64,000 bases of DNA from Aegilops tauschii subsp. strangulata (taxonomy: Eukaryota; Streptophyta; Magnoliopsida; Poales; Poaceae): positions 140,694,885-140,758,884 of the forward strand of contig NC_053038.3 of the NCBI RefSeq assembly GCF_002575655.3, read 5' to 3'. This document shows positions 20,880 through 31,922 of the stretch, piece by piece (positions within the stretch are counted from its first letter, which is position 1; each line of letters starts with the position of its first letter). Position numbers and translations under genes: made by a program. Under the pieces are notes generated by a model that was not told the origin of the DNA, ran no database searches, and saw only the letters and a list, made by a program, of their open reading frames with translations.

Positions 20880-22248
20880 ACATGGCTGGGTCGGAACGGA
20901 GAAACAGCGTCGTCGTCGTGTTCATGGGGAGCCAACCGGCTTGGTTGGAACGGAATGCGTCGTCCTATTCATCGGGAGGGCTTGGATGGAATAGCCGATG
21001 GAAACGAGGCCTGGCGTACCGTAGAACGGAGGAAATGGCCTTGTGTTCGACCGGCCACGTTCAAAACGAGATCCTGTTCATCGGGAGGGGTCTGGCGTAC
21101 TGCAAAACGGAGGAAACGGACCTCCTACGGTCGAAACGGGGGTCCTGTTGATCGGGAGAGGTGTGGCGTACCGCAAAACGGAGGAAACGGACTTGTGTTG
21201 GAGCGCTACGGTCGAAACGGGGGTCCTGTTCTTCGGGAGGGGTGTGGCGTACCGCAAAACAGGACTCCACGGGATATTGTTCATCTCCACCGTCGACCCC
21301 TCCAGCCTTCACGGGCTATTGTTCATCCACCGTCGACCTCCTCCAGCCTCCACCTGCGACTGTTCACCCACGGGCTCCTGTTCATCCAGCCTCCACCGCG
21401 CGCTACTCCACCGGTTACTGTTCAACCAGACCTCTCCATGTGCTCCTGTTCAACCACCCCTCCACGGGCTACTGTTCATCCAGCCCTCCACTGTCTACTG
21501 TTCATCCTGCCCTCCACAGGGTGGTCCTGTTCATCCTGCCCTCCACGAGGTCATGTTCATCCAGCCCCAACCGGCTCGAATGATCGGGTTCCTGTTCATC
21601 CACCCCCACCGGGAACTGTTCATCCAAACCCCCCAGCAACGCTCACTGTTCATCCAGAGGCAACGCCACGGGGTCTTGTTCATCCACCCCCACCGGGAAC
21701 TGTTCATCCAAACCCCCCACTAACGCTCACTGTTCATCCAGATGCAGCATCGATCGGCTTCAGTTAGCAGCAGTAGCGAAGGAATCGCTCGATCGGGTTC
21801 AGTTAACAGCCATCGATCGATCGCTCGGGTTCAGTAACCCGTAGCCTGCAGTGCAATCGCTCGGGTTCAGTTAGAGCCCAATGCCTCGCTCAGGTTCAGT
21901 AGAGCCCAACGCCTCGCACACACGCACGTACGTACGAGAGAAACACGCATCGCTCGGCCCCCGACCACCCACCGTAACCGGGTACTCCCCGATATTTTCC
22001 GTGCCCTCACTTCTACCACGGTTTTTTCTGTCATGGACGGCTCAAAGAATGTCATGCAGCTGCGTCTCCGGCCCGCCCAACGAAAAGCCCATTTTCTGTC
22101 ATGATTTTTTGTCATAGAAGTAGGACCCCACCACATCTATGATGATACCGGGTTTTGTCACAATTATCGTCATAGAAGTGTCATAAGTATGACAGAAAAG
22201 ATTTTCATTCGGCCCAAAATGTCACGGATGTGTCTTTTTTTTGTAGTG
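20880..22248 (-). mobile_element. CACTA (En/Spm-type) terminus with subterminal repeats
   Basis: The right end at 22248 reads ...TTTTTTTTGTAGTG, so the element's own strand starts CACTACAAAAAAAAGACAC. It is flanked by CAT (22249-22251), which fits a 3-bp target duplication inside gag of gypsy-2. Upstream are about sixteen CTGTTCATCCA-type motifs (21284-21740), three ~70-bp GGAGGGGTGTGGCGTACC repeats (21060-21260) and several TCGGGTTCAGTTA motifs (21780-21900). No transposase was found and the other terminus is not visible. Confidence 0.8.
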
Positions 22249-22950
22249 CATGTCCCCAAGTGGGAGCGCAAGCGCGCACTAAGGGATGTCTATGCGGTAG
22301 AGCCAATCGCCCCAAAATTCAACCCATGGTTGGCCTCTCTGATCACCTTCGATCGCAGGGACCACCCGACCAGTATGCGTCACGGAGGATCGGCCGCATT
22401 AGTCCTCGATCAAATCATCGACGGATTCCACCTTACGCGAGTCCTCATGGACGGCGGCGGCAGCCTTAACCTGCTCTATCAGGACACAGTCCGTAAGATG
22501 GGTATTGATCTGTCGAGAATCAAGCCCACTAAAACTACCTTTAAAGGAGTGATACCTGGTGTAGAGGCCCACTGCACGGGCTCAATCACATTGGAAGTGG
22601 TCTTCGGCTCGCCGGACAACTTCCGCAACAAAGACTTGATCTTCGATATCGTCCCCTTCCGTAGTGGCTACCATGCACTGCTCGGATGAACCGTGTTCGC
22701 TCGTTTCAATGCAGTTCAGCACTACGCCTATCTCAAACTCAAGATGCCCGGACCACGCTGTGTTATAACAGTGAATGGAAACATGGAATGCTCCCTCCGC
22801 ACTGAGGAGCACACCGCGGCCCTGGCAGCGGAAGTATAGGGTGGCCTCATTAAGCCAACTATTACGTCGGCGGCCAAGACCTCGGACACTGTCAAACGAG
22901 TCCGGACTACCCCATTGTTCGACAGTCCAGCTCGTCAGGAGCTCGATTAG
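22249..22950 (+). pseudogene. 3' part of the gag-protease of gypsy-2, cut by the CACTA end
   Basis: It starts in mid-frame at H-V-P-K-W-E-R-K-R, homologous to gypsy-1 H-I-P-K-R-E-R-K-R. It runs through the protease core (V-L-M-D-G-G-G-S-L-N-L-L-Y) and on to 22950. Stops lie at 22687-22689 (TGA where gypsy-1 has Arg) and 22837-22839 (TAG). The Asp-Gly-Gly of the active site is kept. The upstream half of gag is not in the window. Unit B has the same stops. Confidence 0.85.
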
Positions 22951-24223
22951 CAGTCCGGCCCCCATCTCATCCCCTACCGAATTATGGCATATGTGCCACG
23001 CGTACATAATTACGCACTAAAAATACCATGTGAAAGGATGGAGGCACAATAAGGACAATGCCTGCAATACGGCCAGACACTACTAGGAAACTCACATTCC
23101 TCTTCTTCTGCTTTCATTTTATTTTTCTTTCAGGTTCCCTCAAACCACATCACCCTTTCAACAGTATCAAGGCCTTTTTTCCGTGGCCTTTTGTGAACAC
23201 ATCGGTCGATGATCCTCTCGAAGGAAAATAAACCAAGGAGAAAAGCAGCATCGACGCGTGCGAGAGTACCTAAAGGACCCTTAAATATCACCTCGTCCGC
23301 TTTCAGGACGCATGCATGGTTTCCCCTTGTGTTCGGCATGTAAAATAGCCTTGTTTCTTATTGCACTATTTGTATCAATACGTTTTGACGTATCAATCAG
23401 ACTACAAGGGAAAGAGTTTTTAGCCCAAACCTACACGGCTTTGGCTTATCTTTTAACATATGTTTCCCTGTTTTTGTCTAATTATCATGTACACCTCGGT
23501 ATGGCCTAAATGGCCAGGGGCTTTATTAATCTGTGTACATCTGTTAAATATTAAAATAAAGTCCAAACACTTTCACAAGTGCAATTCGGCGTCCCGAATA
23601 TAGCATTATATGCATTGGCTCCGAATCATGTCTTTGGTCAATAGTTGGGTTGCCCGGCTCCTGTGCTTGCTACCCTACGTTCCGTCTGATCGGCTAGGGT
23701 AGTAAAGGGAGACGTACTGCGATTGTGTTTCTGGTTCACCCGGACAAACACCTCAGTAGAGAAAGCCAAAAACTGACTGTCATGATGCGGCGAGAGCTGG
23801 TCAGCTATTCGGTGACTAAGTATAAAATCTCTAGCTATTTTTTCCGCATTATGCGATAGGCCGGCCTCCACCCGGTCGGGCATTCACAGCACCCGAGTTC
23901 GGATAATCCAACAATACTAGGGGTTGCGCCCGCTCTCCCATTATAAAACTCCTATGGCTAAGTGAGGGCGATAAAGCCGCATAGTCCGATTGCCTGGTTC
24001 GCCGCACTAACACCTCCTTCACGGACCAGTACGTTGGGTCAAGTGTGTTTAAGTGTTTATCCCGAACACCCCCGTACTACCTACGTGGGGGCTGAAGCCG
24101 ATGACTGGCCAACTCTCAGATATCATACACAGCTGCACAGGAGGAGATATTTTAAAGTAAAATAAGCAATATATCATATATAAGCCTTGTCTCATGATAC
24201 AGGATTGGACAACATAGATACAC
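22951..24223. other. Non-coding spacer of gypsy-2
   Basis: About 1.27 kb lies between protease and the antisense gene, matching the layout of gypsy-1. No RT or integrase motif is seen. A short sense-strand ORF at 23962-24165 contains G-A-E-A-D-D-W-P-T-L-R, homologous to gypsy-1. Confidence 0.65.
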
Positions 24224-25519
24224 TCACTCAAAAATGATGTCCTTCGAACATTGGATTTCTACAATGCGGGATCCTTTCAGGACATCATCAAAGTACCGCT
24301 CCAGCATTCGTTGCTCTTTGCCAGTGGGAGGTCCCTCGGTCGCAAGCTTGGCGGCGTCCATCTTCGCCCATTGCACCTTGACGCGGGCGAAGGCCATCCG
24401 CGCACCTTCAATACAGACCGACCGCTTCACAGCATCAAGCCGAGGGCAGGCGCTGACCAGCTGCTTGACGAGACCGAAGTAGCTACTGGGCATGGGTTCA
24501 GTGGGCCAAAGACGGATTATCAAATCCCTCATGGCCAATTAAGCCACCTTGTGCAGTTCGGTCCATTGCTTCTGCTGATCGCTGACGGGCACAGGATGCT
24601 TTGGCGCAAGGTATTGCGACCAGAACAGCTTCTCCGTTGAGCTCCTCTCTTCGGCTCGGAAGAACTCCGCGGCATCAGCAACACTCTGGGGCAGGTCCGC
24701 AAACACTCCTGGAGAACTCCAAATCTGGGTTAGAAAGATGTACCTTTTCTTCACAAATTTGCTCTACAGGTTAAAAGCCTTACCCGCCACAATTTGCCTT
24801 GCCTCCTGGATCTCCCGGACAGCGCTTTGGGCTTTGACCCGGGCTTCTTGTGCACTTTGGAGTGCCTGGGCAAGTTTGGAATTTTGCTCCAAACTCTTGT
24901 GCTCTAAGGACTCGCATTTGCCTATGGCGTCCTTGAGCTCTTGCTGGACTTCACCCACCCGCGATTCATGTTTAAGGCGGGAGGCCCGTTCCTCCTCCGC
25001 CTCCTTCTTGGCCTTTGCCAGCGCAGTCTTGAGGGCCTCGATCTCAGACGTGTCAGCTGCGAACATAATTATGAAACTCATTGAGATGCTACATCATAGC
25101 CGGCATCATTTCAGACGTGCTTCAGTATTACATACCTTGCGTTTCTTCTAGCTTCCGCCTTAGCTCGGATGCTTCGGCGGCATGGGCAGTCGACGCCTGC
25201 TTCGCATCCTGCTTATTCAAACAGATATGTGCGTTAGTCCCCCGCATGAGTTATTAGATCCTCTGTTCGGTTTTCTTTCCGAACACCGAACAGAGTCTCA
25301 GGGGCTACTATCTATACACAGGAATTCTTTTAAAAGATACGGTAAAGAACATACCTCAAAGCCTCTTAAAAGGCTGGTGTAGGCCTCGCTCAGTCCGCTT
25401 TTCGCGGACTGAACCTTTTCAATCACCATACCCATAAGGGTACGATGTTCTTCCACAATGGTGGCGCTTTGAAGCGCTCTCACCAAAGTGTCCGGCTCCT
25501 CTGCATTGACAGAGGTCAT
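24224..25519 (-). pseudogene. PF04195-like antisense gene of gypsy-2, C-terminal part
   Basis: Read on the minus strand. The coiled-coil exons (about 25519-25300 and 25070-24785) are Glu/Lys/Gln-rich. A last exon from about 24724 carries W-S-S-P-G, A-D-L-P-Q-S-V and E-K-L-F-W-S-Q-Y, then P-S-S-Y-F-G-L, C-I-E-G-A-R and D-I-I-F-E, ending at 24224. An in-frame TAA at 24539-24541 breaks it. It keeps the Trp that gypsy-1 has lost to TAG. The N-terminal exons are cut off by the Angela LTR at 25665. Confidence 0.8.
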
Positions 25520-25664
25520 CGGTATAGTAGGCGCGCCCCCTTCTTACGAAGAGGGTTGCTCCTCTGACTCCGGAACCGTGTGTGTTTCCGGAATGACATT
25601 TGGTCGGGGGCCAAACTAGACATGGCCCCCGTCTCCTGTCTCCATGGGGGTCGGTTCCCCCCTG

Positions 25665-26432
25665 TGTTGGGGAACGTAGTAATTTCAAAAAAATTCCTAC
25701 GCACACGCAAGATCATGGTGATGCATAGCAACGAGAGGGGAGTGTGTTGTCCACGTACCCTCGTAGACCGAAAGCGGAAGCGTTAGCACAACGCGGTTGA
25801 TGTAGTCGTACGTCTTCACGATTCAACCGATCAAGTACCGAACGCATGGCACATCTGAGTTCAACACACGTTCAGCCCGATGACGTATCTCGAACTCCGA
25901 TCCAGCGGAGTGTTGAAAGAGAGTTTCGTCAGCACGACAGCGTGGTGACGATGATGATGTTTACCGATGCAGGGCTTCGCCTAAGCACCGCTACAGTATT
26001 ATCGAGGTGGACTATGGTGGAGGGGGGCACCGCACACGGCTAAAAGATCAAACGATCAATTGTTGTGTCTCTAGGGTGCCCCCTACCCCCGTATATAAAG
26101 GAGCAAGGGGGGAGGTGCGTCCGGCCAGGGGGAGGTGCGCCAGGAGGAGTCCTACTCCCACCGGGAGTAGGACTCCCTCCCTTCCTTGTTGGATTAGGAG
26201 AAGGGGGAAAGAGGAGGGAGAGAGGAAGGAAAGGGGAGCGCCGCCCTCCTCTCCTTGTCCTCTTTGGACTAGAGGGGGAGGGGCGCGCAGCCCTGCCCTA
26301 GCCGCCTCTCCTCTTCTCCACTAAGGCCCACTATGGCCCATTAAGCCCCCGGGGGGTTCCGGTAACCCCTCGGTACTCCGGTAAAATCCCGATTTCACCC
26401 AGAACACTTCCGATATCCAAATATAGGCTTCC
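25665..26432 (-). mobile_element. Truncated Angela-like copia LTR (Angela-1), interrupted by Angela-2
   Basis: It starts TGTTGGGGAACG and is collinear with the next LTR as far as the CCGATATCCAAATATAGGCTTCC phrase, where the second element begins. Between 25664 and 25665 the sequence switches from the gypsy-2 antisense gene to this LTR. The remainder of Angela-1 should resume beyond Angela-2, outside unit A. Confidence 0.85.
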
Positions 26433-28145
26433 TGTTGGGGAACGTAGTAATTTCAAAAAAATTCCTACGCACACGCAAGATCATGGTGATGCATAGCAAC
26501 GAGAGGGGAGAGTGTTGTTCACGTACCCTCGTAGACCGACAGCGGAAACGTTATCACAACGCGGTTGATGTAGTCGTACGTCTTCACGATCCGACCGATC
26601 AAGTACCGAACGCACGGCACCTCCGAGTTCTACACACGTTCAGCTCAATGACGTCCCTCGAACTCCGATCCAGCCGAGTGTTGAGGGAGAGTTTCGTCAG
26701 CACGACGGCGTGGTGACGATGATGATGTTCCACCGACGCAGGGCTTCGCCTAAGCTCCGCAACGGTATTATCGAGGTGTAATATGGTGGAGGGGGCACCG
26801 CACACGGCTAAGAGATCTCAAGGATCAATTGTTGTGTCTCTGGGGTGCCCCCCTGCCCCCGTATATAAAGGAGCAAGGGGAAGAGGGCCGGCCAAGGGGA
26901 GGTGGCGCGCCCAAGGGGGGAGTCCTACTCCCACCGGGAGTAGGACTCCTCCTTTCCTTGTGGGAGTAGGAGAAGGGAGGGGGGAAGGAGAAAGAAGGAA
27001 GGGGGCGCCCCCCCCCTCCCTAGTCCAATTCGGACTAGCTCATGGGGAGGGGTGCGGCCACCCTTTGAGGTCTTTCCCTCCTTTCCCGTATGGCCCATTA
27101 AGGCCCAATACGAATTCCCGTAACTCTCCGGTACTCCGAAAAATACCCGAATCACTCGAAACCTTTCCGAAGTCCGAATATAGTCGTCCAATATATCGAT
27201 CTTTACGTCTCGGACATTTCGAGACTCCTCGTCATGTCCCCGATCTCATCCGGGACTCCGAACTCCTTCGGTACATCAAAACTCAATAAAACTGTCCTCG
27301 TAACGTTAAGCATGCGGACCCTTCGGGTTCGAGAACTATGTAGACATGACCGAGACACCTCTCCGGTCAATAACCAATAGCGGGACCTGGATGCCCATAT
27401 TGGCTCCCACATATTCTATGAAGATCTTTATCGGTCTGACCGCATAACAACATACGTTGTTCCCTTTGTCATCGGTATGTTACTTGCCCGAGATTCGATC
27501 GTCGGTATCTCGATACCTAGTTCAATCTTGTTACTGGCAAGTCTCTTTACTCGTTCCGTAATACATCATCCCGCAACTAACTCATTAGTCACAATGCTTG
27601 CAAGGCTTATAGTGATGTGCATTACCGAGTGGGCCCAGAGATACCTCTCCGACAATCGGAGTGACAAATCCTAATCTCGAAATACGCCAACCCAACAAGT
27701 ACCTTTGGAGACACCTGTAGAGCACCTTTATAATCACCCATTTACGTTGTGACGTTTGGTAGCACACAAAGTGTTCCTCCGGTAAACGAGAGTTGCATAA
27801 TCTCATAGTCATAGGAACATGTATGAGTCATGAAGAAAGCAATAGCAACATACTAAACGATCGGGTGCTAAGCTAACGGAATGGGTCAAGTCAATCACGT
27901 CATTCTCCTAATGAGGTGATCTCGTTAATCAAATGACAACTCATGTCTATGGCTAGGAAACATAACCATCTTTGATTAACGAGCTAGTCAAGTAGAGGCA
28001 TACTAGTGACACTCTGTTTGTCTATGTATTCACACATGTATTATGTTTCCGGTTAATACAATTCTAGCATGAATAATAAACATTTATCATGATAGAAGGA
28101 AATAAATAATAACTTTATTATTGCCTCTAGGGCATATTTCCTTCA
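26433..28145 (-). mobile_element. 3' LTR of Angela-like copia element (Angela-2), 1,713 bp
   Basis: On the element strand it runs TGAAGGAAATATGCCC... to ...CGTTCCCCAACA, with TG/CA ends. Next to it at 28146 is the polypurine tract (minus strand GCAAGTGGGAGAC). Length and termini fit the Angela/BARE/WIS group. A TATA-like TTTATATAC lies near 26865 on the minus strand. A perfect foldback GAGTCCTACTCCC..GGGAGTAGGACTC lies at 26920-26950. Confidence 0.92.
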
Positions 28146-31011
28146 GTCTCCCACTTGCACTAGAGTCAATAATCTAGTTCACATCGCCATGTGATTTAAC
28201 ATCAATAATTCACATTACCATGTGATTAACACCCGTAGTTCACATCTCTATGTGACCAACACTCAAAGGGTTTATTAGAGTCTATAATCTAGTTCACATC
28301 GTTATGTGATTAACACCCAAAGAGTACTAAGGTGTGATCATGTTTTGATTGTGGGATAATTTTAGTCACCGGGTCTGTCACATTCAGATCCGTAAGTATT
28401 TTGCAAATTTCTATGTCTACAATGCTCTGCACGGAGCTACTCTAGCTAATTGCTCCCACTTTCAATATGTATCTAGACCGAGACTTAGAGTCATCTAGAT
28501 TAGTGTCAAAACTTGCATCGACGTAACCCTTTACGACGAACCTTTTGTCACTTCCATAATCGAGAAACATATCCTTATTCCACTAAGGATAATTTTGACC
28601 GCTGTCCAGTGATCTACTCCTAGATCACTATTGTACTCCCTTGCCAAAATCAGTGTAGGGTATACAATAGATCTGGTACACAGCATGGCATACTTTATAG
28701 AACCTATGGCCAAGGCATAGGGAATGACTTTCATTCTCTTTCTATCTTCTGCCGTAGTCGGGTTTTGAGTCTTACTCAATTTCACACCTTGTAATACAGG
28801 CAAGAACTCTTTCTTTAACTATTCTATTTTTGAACTACTTCAAAATCTTGTTAAGGTATGTACTTATTGAAAAAAAATTATCAAGCGTCTTGATCTATCT
28901 CTATAGATCTTGATGCTCAATATATAAGCAGCTTCACCGAGGTCTTTCTTTGAAAAACTCCTTTCAAACACTCCTTTATGCTTTGCAGAATAATTCTACA
29001 TTATTTATGATCAACAATATGTCATTCACATATACTTATCAGAAATGTTGTAGTGCTCCCACTCACTTTCTTGTAAATACAGGCTTCACCGCAAGTCTGT
29101 ATAAAACTATATCCTTTGATCAACTTATCAAAGCGTATATTCCAACTCCGAGATGCTTGCACCAGTCCATAGATGGATCCCTGGAGCTTGCATATTTTGT
29201 TAGCACTTTTAGGATTGACAAAACTTCCCGGTTGCATCGTATACAACTCTTCTTTAATAAATCCATTAAGGAATGCAGTTTTGTTTATCCATTTGCCATA
29301 TTTCATAAAATGCGGCAATTGCTAACATGATTCGGACAGACTTAAGCATAGATACGAGTGAGAAACTCTCATCGTAGTCAACACTTTGAACTTGTCGAAA
29401 AACCTTTTTGCGACAATTCTAGCTTTGTAGATAGTAACACTACTATCAGCGTCCGTCTTCCTCTTGAAGATCCATTTATTCTCAATTGCTTGCCGATCAT
29501 CGGGCAAGTCAACCAAAGTCCACACTTTGTTCTCATACATGGATCTCATCTCAGATTTCATGGCCTCAAGCCATTTTGTGGAATCTGGGCTCACCATCGC
29601 TTCTTCATAGTTCCTAGGTTCGTCATGGTCTAGTAACATAACCTCCAGAACAGGATTACCGTACCACTCTGGCGCGGATCTTACTCTGGTTTACCTACGA
29701 GGTTTGGTAGTAACTTGATCTGAAGTTACATGATCATCATCATTCACTTCCTCACTAATTGGTGTAGGATTCACAGGAACAGATTTCTGTGATGAACTAC
29801 TTTCCAATAAGGGAGCAGGTACAGTTACCTCATCAAGTTATACTTTCCTCCCACTCACTTCTTTCGAGAGAAACTCCTTCTCTAGAAAGGATCCATTCTT
29901 AGCAACGAATGTCTTGCCTTCGGATCTGTGATAGAAGGTGTACCCAACTGTCTCCTTTGGGTATCCTATGAAGACACATTTCTCCGATTTGGGTTTGAGC
30001 TTATCAGGATGAAACCTTTTCACATAAGCATCGCAACCCCAAACTTTAAGAAACGACAACTTTGGTTTCTCGCCAAACCACAGTTCATAAGATGTCGTCT
30101 CAACGGATTTAGATGGTACCCTATTTAACATGAATGCAGCTGTCTCTAATGCATAACCCCAAAAACGATAGTGGTAGATCGGTAAGGGACATCGTATATC
30201 ACACTATATCTAATAAGGTACGGTTACGATGTTCGGACACACCATTACACCGTGGTGTTCCAAGTGGCGTGAGTAGTGAAACTATTTCACATTGTTTTAA
30301 CTGAAGGCCAAACTCGTAACTCAAATATTTTACCTCTGCGATCATATCGTAGAAACTTTTATTTTCTTGTTACAATGATCCTCCACTTCACTTTGAAATT
30401 CTTTGAACTTTTCAAATGTTTTAGACTTGTGTTTCATCAAGTAGATATACCCATATCTGCTCAAATCATCTGTGAAGGTCAGAAAATAATGATACCTGCT
30501 ACGAGCCTCAATATTCATCGGACCACATACATCTGTATGTATGATTTCCAACAAATCTGTTGCTCTCTCCATAGTTCCGGAGAACGGCGTTTTAGTCATC
30601 TTGCCCATGAGGCACGGTTCGCAAGCATCAATTGATTCATAATCAAGTGATTCCAAAATCCCATCAATATGGAGTTTCTTCATGCGCTTTACACCAATAT
30701 GACCTAAACGGCAGTGCCACAAATAAGTTGCACTATCATTATTAACTTTGCATCTTTTGGCTTCAATATTATGAATATGTGTATCACTACGATCGAGATC
30801 CAACAAATCATTTTTGTTGGTGTATATGACCATAAAAGGTTTTTATTCATGTAAACAGAACAACAATTGTTCTCTAACTTAAATGAATAACCGTATTGCA
30901 ATAAACATGATCAAATCATATTCATGCTCAACGTAAACACTAAATAACACTTATTTAGTTTCAACACTAATCCCGAAAGTACAGGGAGTGTGCGATGATG
31001 ATCATATCAAT
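28146..31011 (-). pseudogene. Decayed polyprotein of Angela-2 (unit A), cut at 31011
   Basis: Ty1/copia order is visible on the minus strand. GAG-pre-integrase and integrase core lie at 30342-30833 (H-C-R-L-G-H, C-E-P-C-L-M-G-K, H-T-D-V-C-G-P-M, D-D-L-S-R-Y). The integrase C-terminal part is at 29838-30131, the RT start at 29322-29639 (W-L-E-A-M-K-S-E-M, W-I-F-K-R-K), the RT core at 29021-29318 and RNase H-side sequence at 28531-28803. The RT catalytic box at 29021-29032 reads YVND instead of YVDD and sits across a frameshift. Frames shift repeatedly and a stop lies near 29838 where unit B has Glu. The copy is inactive. It ends at 31011, where a gypsy LTR is fused on. Confidence 0.88.
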
Positions 31012-31370
31012 GGAGGTAATACCCTACTTCCTGCTTGATTGATCTTGATGATATGAGTATTACAAGAGTTGATCGACCACGAGATCGTAGAGGCTAAACC
31101 CTAGAAGCTAGCCTATGGTATGATTGTTGTTCTTGTCCTACGGACTAAACCCTCCGGTTTATATAGACACCGGAGGGGGCTAGGGTTACACAGAGTCAGT
31201 TACAAGGGAGGAGATCTACATATCCGTATTGCCAAGCTTGCCTTCCACGCCAAGGAGAGTCCCATCCGGACACGGGACGAAGTCTTCAATCTTGTATCTT
31301 CATAGTCCAACATTACGGCCAAAGGATATAGTCCGGCTGTCCGAGGACCCCATAATCCAGGACTCCCTCG
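31010..31370 (-). mobile_element. Partial 3' LTR of gypsy-1 (unit B), lacking its outer 112 bp
   Basis: It matches 5735-6095 with 11 mismatches in 361 positions. The inner end (ACTCCCTCG, with the terminal A changed to G) is followed by the complement of a polypurine tract (GGTTCAGGGGCTAC on the element strand). The outer end is cut at the tandem-duplication junction. Its position 7 kb from the 5' LTR at 38277-38748 makes it the 3' LTR of the unit B copy. Confidence 0.88.
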
Positions 31371-31922
31371 GTAGCCCCTGAACCAGTCTTCAATGACGAT
31401 GAGTCCGGCACGCAGATTGTCTTCGGCATTGCAAGGCGGGTTCCTCCTCCGAATATTCCATAGAAGATTTTGAACACAAGGATAGTGTCCGGCCCGGCAA
31501 AACAAATTCCACATACCACCGTAGAGAGAATAATATTTCCACAAATCTAATCTGCTGACACATTCCGCAGCATGACATAACACCATGGCCCGGTCATTAT
31601 TCGAACCGTGTTTCTCAACCAGCCACTGCACATATTGCGAGGCGGTTTTCTTGGCACGTCTTGTTGAAGCAGATATTGTGTCCCCTTATCACGGGATTCT
31701 CATCAATACGGGTGTGGGTAACCCAGCCGCGCCATCAATTACGGCGCTTGGGGAATAAGCAAGTTTACTAGGCAGGTGGGGAGGCGCATAGTTCCTTCCG
31801 CCCTTATAAAGAGACAAGGATTCATCTTTTTCACCCACGCCCTCTTCCTCCTTACTCATCCATTCTTGCGCACTTGACCTCCAGCACCCAAGTTCGCATT
31901 TTCTCCTCAAACCACTCCAAGC
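31371..31922 (+). promoter_or_regulatory. Upstream region and TATA box of the antisense PF04195-like gene
   Basis: TTATAAAG at 31804-31811 is followed about 110 bp later by the ATG at 31923, with a C/T-rich leader. This suggests that the antisense gene has its own promoter between the polypurine tract and its coding region. A minus-strand frame at 31200-31631 crosses into the LTR and is not credible as a gene. Confidence 0.55.

Larger units (their letters stand above)
1..31011. repeat. Left unit (A) of a ~32.66-kb direct tandem duplication
   Basis: Everything from 763 to 31011 recurs in the same order and orientation at 33418-63673. The offset drifts only between 32647 and 32675 because of small indels, the largest being a GTA microsatellite. 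Sampled stretches differ by about 5-8 substitutions per kb. Unit A ends abruptly at 31011 inside copia internal sequence, whereas unit B continues through the same copia sequence. Positions 1-762 have no counterpart in unit B, which I explain by a deletion at 33417/33418. Unit A probably starts left of the window. An assembly artefact is unlikely, because the copies carry many private SNPs and indels, but only long reads would exclude it. Confidence 0.95.

Noticed and set aside
20955..21767. 270-codon plus-strand open frame and its overlapping frames
   Set aside because: It is a translation of the CACTA subterminal repeats (C-S-S / V-H-P periodicity). All frames are open because of the repeat unit.
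31200..31631. 143-codon minus-strand frame next to the partial LTR
   Set aside because: It reads across the polypurine tract and into the LTR, which is not plausible for a gene of the element.
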